This document shows positions 60,481-64,000 of a stretch of 64,000 nt of DNA, one piece after another. Within the stretch, counting starts at the first letter, position 1. The number at the start of each line of letters is the position of its first letter. This DNA is from Silene latifolia. Lineage: Eukaryota > Streptophyta > Magnoliopsida > Caryophyllales > Caryophyllaceae. The stretch spans positions 18,715,748 to 18,779,747 of the forward strand of contig NC_133530.1 in the NCBI RefSeq assembly GCF_048544455.1, written 5' to 3'. Below the pieces are notes generated by a model that was given only the letters and a program-made list of their open reading frames with translations, was not told the DNA's origin and searched no databases. The translations under genes and the position numbers were made by a program.

Positions 60481-60520
60481 CACTAGTAGAAAAAACCCTA
60501 TCACGACGCATTTATCGTGG
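60481..60520. repeat. Internal CACTA-type terminus
   Basis: cactagtagaaaaaacccta followed by tcacgacgcatttatcgtgg is almost the same as the element's left end, but lies 1.7 kb inside. It suggests an internal rearrangement or a nested deleted copy. Confidence 0.7.
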
Positions 60521-60965
60521 GTCTCAGATTATCTTTAGTGTAGAAACCAGGTTTAGGAAAAGGCTTAAGTGTTTAGCTGACGGCATAAACATTGCCTGCT
60601 TCTTAGGTTAGAAGAGGACATGGGTTTGTGCAATGTGTAGTGATAGATATCAATCTTAGCAAAGCAGTGTACATTTTTTTTGCATTATGGGGATACTAAA
60701 GTCTTCTTAAAAAGGCAAATGTTGGATGTTAGGAAACAGGGTAGCTGCCCAGTAAGTGAAGATTCATTCATAATTTGGCTTCATTGTTTATAAACTGATA
60801 TTATGTGCATCACTTATGAATTAGACAATAGTTCTGTGAAACTGTTTTGGCACGATTATTCACCCTTGTTCGAGGATTGGCTTTCACTTGCGCCTTACTC
60901 TTATATGGTAACAATAGTATAGCTGACTAGATGTCCATGTATGAGTTCTCTTCTCTTATGCAAGG

Positions 60966-61200
60966 CAGCGACAGATTACTCCGGGGATATTCCTAGCAGC
61001 TCCCCAAAGGAAGTAAGTCAGTATGAAAATATTATTGAGACCTTGGCAACTCTTTTTCCTGTTTGGGTATGTTTTTGCTGTATCTTCATTTGTTCTTTTA
61101 AAATGCACTACCTATTTTGAATTGACTTGAATTTAAAAGCTATATCATTTATGCAGGTCATAGTTGGAGCACTTACTGATATTTATAAACCTTCTGCGGT
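60966..61200 (+). pseudogene. Captured BASS-type transporter gene fragment inside CACTA
   Basis: Two exon-like pieces with intact splice signals. 60966-61066 encodes [20 protein letters not shown] and [11 protein letters not shown]; 61157-about 61198 encodes VIVGALTDIYKPSA, joined in phase. This closely resembles the N-terminal part of plant plastid BASS (bile acid:sodium symporter family) proteins before the first membrane segment. It is a fragment and not a working gene. Further possible exon pieces (about 61799-61895, 62212-62300) were not assigned. Confidence 0.55.
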
Positions 61201-63032
61201 ACTCTTGATGTACAACTTTTTTTTTTCCGGTTTTCCTGTATTTATAAACCTATTGCGCTAACTATTTCCCAGTAAAATTTCGTCGCCTTTGTCATGGTCT
61301 TCGCCTCAGTCATTGATAATCGATGTGAACTGTATGTTCGTCACTGATTTTTACTGCTATTTGAGAGTACTAATTAGCAAAATGACAGCCTCCTACTATG
61401 CCACAGGTAATTGAGACTCATTTCATGGTACATCTCCCTTCATCTTTCTTCTTATAACCATCCACTGATAGATTAGTCATTGATAATCGATGTGAACTGT
61501 ATGTTCTCCTTTATTTGAAACTTAATTAGCCATTCTACTTTTCGTCAAGCTTTCAAGTTTCATCGGTTGATTTTGAAATTTTCAGATTGTAAGGATGGAG
61601 AAGGAGAGGTACCTAAATGACATCAATGTGAGTTCATTACCTGCTCTTTAAAATCTAGCATTAGTTGCGTTCTCATTTGTTTGGGACTATGACTCTATGA
61701 TTATGTTATCAAGTAACATTCAATTGATGCAATTTTGGATGTCGTATTATTACGTGTCATCCAAAAGTTAACATTTATCATATTATTAGCCCAGCGAATT
61801 CATTTGGCTCTTGTGAATATAGAGGTAAAAGATGATAGCTCAATTTACTATTGGCTTGAATATGAATGTAAACTGGTTCCTTTCTATGCTTTGCGGTAAG
61901 TTCTTATAGCTATTTTGACAAACTTGTTAGTGTTCTATGCTTTATAAGAAGAATATAGGAATATAGGCCTGGTAATTGTTTCAGATTGACATTGATGCTT
62001 TTTTGTTTAACTGTGTGGTCGATTGTTTAGATGCATTCAAATGTCATTTATACTTCATGAATGTGGCCTACCTGACTAAATCTTTTTTTGGTAAATAGAG
62101 TATACTGCTGTTTAATTGCTTACTATTTAAAACTCAACTTTTTCTCGTCAGCGTTTTAAAATAGCATTTTGATGTTGTCACTTACATCGTCTGGCTTCTT
62201 TATTGTGCAGCCAAGTTATCCTCGAATGGCTCACATTCGAAAGGGATGAGTGGCTCGACAACTTTTCAAGCTGGTGATATTTACTTGACTGATGGGGTTT
62301 ATCGTAGACAAAGTCCGTATTTTGCATCCACTAACATGAAATACTGACTAGTTTATTAACTAAGGGGTGTATGTGATTATTTATATACTTGGATGTAAAA
62401 ACATCGACATTATTGTTCTATCGGGTAATATGCAAGTTCGTTGGTTAACATTCTTTTGTATGTATTGTTTGTTTATATCGCTATTTGGCTTGTCAAATTT
62501 ATAGGTCATTGCTACCAAAATTTTGGTAATAAATAATTTTTTTTTTTTTAAAATATCAATCTATGGTGGCGGTTCTTAAGTATGAAATGTCACTATTAGT
62601 TCAACTTTAGTGACGGTTCATTACTAACAACCGACGTCATAATTATCTTTAGTGGCGGTTCATTACTAACAACCGACGTCATAATTACCTTTAGTGGCGG
62701 TTCTTTAACAAGAATCGGCGTTATATTAACCTGTTGTGGCGGTTTGTGATTCAAAGTTCTTATTAAAATACCTATGATGGCGGTTTTCAAACAATAACCG
62801 CCACTATAAACGCGTTATAGTGGCGGTTCTTATCTAACAACCGCCGTTTCATATAAGTCTATAATGGCGGTTTTTGTAACAACCGCCAACATATGGGAGC
62901 TATAGTGGCGGTTGTACAACCGCCGCAAAAGTATATACGACCCCGTGATATACGACGCACCCAAAACCTTTAAAAACCGCCATAAAAGGTCATTTTTAAC
63001 CGCCACTGTAGGGGTTTTTTCTACTAGTGACG

Positions 63033-63183
63033 GCTCGGTCGGCCATCTTTCTGGCGGAGTCTAAGTTGAGGTCTTCGCACTTGATCAGCTCATTTTTGAA
63101 CTCGCCTTTCGGGAGGCCTTTCATCAGCGCGAAGGCCGCCAGTTCGGTGTTCAGCTCTCGAATCTGCTGAACCTTAGCGTCGA
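63033..63183 (-). pseudogene. gypsy gag core, element 2 (between insertions)
   Basis: On the minus strand it encodes KVQQIRELNTELAAFALMKG-type gag sequence matching element 1 at about 20705-20810. It is cut on the right by the Cassandra insertion and on the left by CACTA. Confidence 0.65.
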
Positions 63184-63500
63184 TGTAACACCCCGGCCCA
63201 AACTTAGGGTCGGGAGCGGTTACTTATGATAGCTCACCAGGCTGTGTACATGGCCCACAGATCAACACGGGTCCTTTATAGCGCATTTTGTCCTCACTCA
63301 TACGCATCTCGGGAAACTTCCCAGGAGGTCACCCATCCTAAGACTACTCCCAGCCAAACATGCTTAACTTTGGAGTTCTTTCGCATGGATAACCATAAAA
63401 GAAAGTGCACTTTGTTGATATGAGTAGTACTTCCAATCCCTTTAAGCACTAGTCATTTAAGCTTATCACTGGATCTCTTTAATTACCGTGGGGTGTTACA
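63184..63500 (-). repeat. 3' LTR of Cassandra
   Basis: 317 bp. It differs from the other LTR at about six positions, so the insertion is fairly old but well preserved. Confidence 0.9.
63309..63391 (-). other. 5S-rRNA-derived segment in the 3' LTR
   Basis: On the minus strand it follows plant 5S rRNA around the internal control region: agttaagcatgtttggctgg, then aggatgggtgacctcctggg. It is not a 5S gene: it is partial and lies within the LTR. Confidence 0.85.
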
Positions 63501-63674
63501 ATCACCCCCACTTGAAGAACGTAACGTCCTCGTTGCGCCTGGGAGCATAACCGCTAACCCAGAATCCTCCCCGCTAGGTGTGTGATCACAATGGAGCGTA
63601 TAACCACTGCCTCCAAGAGCGTATAACAACTGCCTCCGATCACCACACGGTCGCGGAGTTGCTCCGATACCACT

Positions 63675-63991
63675 TGTAACACCCCGGCCCAAACTTAGGG
63701 TCGGGAGCGGTTACTTATGATAGCTCACCAGGCTGTGTACATGGCCCACAAATCAACACGGGTCCTTTATAGCGCATTTTGTCCTCACTCATACGCATCT
63801 CGGGAAACTTCCCAGGAGGTCACCCATCCTAAGACTACTCCCAGCCAAGCACGCTTAACTTTGTAGTTCTTTCGCATGGATAACCATAAAAGAAAGTGCA
63901 CTTTGTTGATATGAGTAGTACTTCCAATCCTTTTAAGCACTAGTCATTTAAGCTTATCACTGGATCTCTTCAATTACCGTGGGGTGTTACA
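63675..63991 (-). repeat. 5' LTR of Cassandra
   Basis: 317 bp, immediately followed (minus strand) by ag and the PBS TGGTATCGGAGC at 63661-63672. Confidence 0.9.
63800..63882 (-). other. 5S-rRNA-derived segment in the 5' LTR
   Basis: Same as in the other LTR, but with agttaagcgtgcttggctgg, which is closer to genuine plant 5S rRNA (gcgtgcttgg) than the 3' copy. Confidence 0.85.
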
Positions 63992-64000
63992 GTCGAATCT

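Larger units (their letters stand above)
58758..63032. mobile_element. CACTA (En/Spm) non-autonomous transposon, 4.27 kb
   Basis: The body (58761-63029) has TIRs starting cactagtagaaaaaacccct at both ends and the 3-bp target duplication ACG. Subterminal regions carry many copies of tggcggtt/aaccgcc in both orientations (58795-59050 and 62565-63010). No transposase frame was found. The interior holds host gene fragments with introns and one extra internal copy of the terminal sequence at 60481. Confidence 0.9.
63179..63996 (-). mobile_element. Cassandra TRIM retrotransposon
   Basis: The body (63184-63991) has two 317-bp LTRs bounded by TGTAACACC...GGTGTTACA and the 5-bp target duplication GTCGA (63179-63183, 63992-63996). 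The internal domain is only 174 bp and carries, on the minus strand, the PBS TGGTATCGGAGC two bases after the 5' LTR and the PPT aagtgggggtgat before the 3' LTR. No protein. 5S-rRNA-like sequence in the LTRs is the hallmark of Cassandra. Confidence 0.92.
50019..64000 (-). mobile_element. Ty3/gypsy element of Tat/Retand type with pol (element 2), 5' LTR outside window
   Basis: Minus-strand element starting with its 3' LTR at 50024. In genomic order it holds PPT, antisense gene, 85-90-bp tandem repeats, integrase, RNase H, RT, protease and gag. A CACTA element (58761-63029) and a Cassandra TRIM (63184-63991) interrupt gag. The remaining gag pieces are 63030-63183 and 63992-64000. The family is the same as element 1. 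The LTR has diverged more (562 versus 607 bp), so this copy is older or belongs to a subfamily. Confidence 0.85.

Noticed and set aside
63309-63391. 5S rRNA gene
   Set aside because: Only a partial match to 5S rRNA, present in both LTRs of a TRIM element with PBS, PPT and target duplication; it is part of Cassandra.

Overview
This window is nuclear DNA of a flowering plant. The genes carry plant-type introns, one is a polyubiquitin gene with a 5'UTR intron, and there is a cluster of plant-specific B3 (REM/VRN1-like) genes. The intergenic space is filled with nested plant transposons. The two large Ty3/gypsy elements carry tandem repeats between integrase and the 3' LTR, plus an antisense ORF. 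That recalls the Tat lineage and the Retand family known from Silene, so Caryophyllales, perhaps Caryophyllaceae, is my guess; this is inference.

Layout. 1-8.1 kb is repeats only: MITE pieces, a 5'-truncated LINE with a 12-bp target duplication, a decayed Ty1/copia element (1685-6406, minus strand) inside a split MITE, and two Mutator-like elements. 8.9-16.6 kb holds REM genes A and B, separated by a 3.3-kb Helitron. 17-27.3 kb holds nested MITEs and a complete but non-autonomous gypsy element (18590-27287) that has lost RT, RNase H and integrase. A 0.6-kb Helitron follows. 29.6-33.2 kb is a minus-strand gene for which I derived a seven-exon, 378-aa model with two tandem DUF3615-like modules. 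35.6-36.9 kb is REM pseudogene C. 38.0-40.0 kb is a retroposed ORF split by a hAT element, ending about 32 bp upstream of the first TATA candidate of a four-unit polyubiquitin gene (40860-41777). REM pseudogene D (42.3-43.7 kb) and the intact REM gene E (45.5-47.9 kb) follow. From 50.0 kb to the window end is a second gypsy element of the same family with gag, protease, RT, RNase H and integrase on the minus strand. It is interrupted by a 4.3-kb CACTA element carrying a captured gene fragment and by a Cassandra TRIM with 5S-rRNA-like LTRs.

How it fits together. Host genes are few: five REM copies (two or three probably functional), one DUF3615-like gene and polyubiquitin. The REM copies share one exon pattern (90 nt, about 300-350 nt, 152-161 nt, 249-345 nt) and look like one tandem family at different stages of decay.

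The least ordinary signal is the antisense gene in the two gypsy elements. In both copies it lies opposite to gag-pol, has its own TATA-like box and leader, and contains an intron of about 100 bp at the same place. Coordinates of exons and element ends were derived by hand from splice signals, reading phase and target-site duplications.
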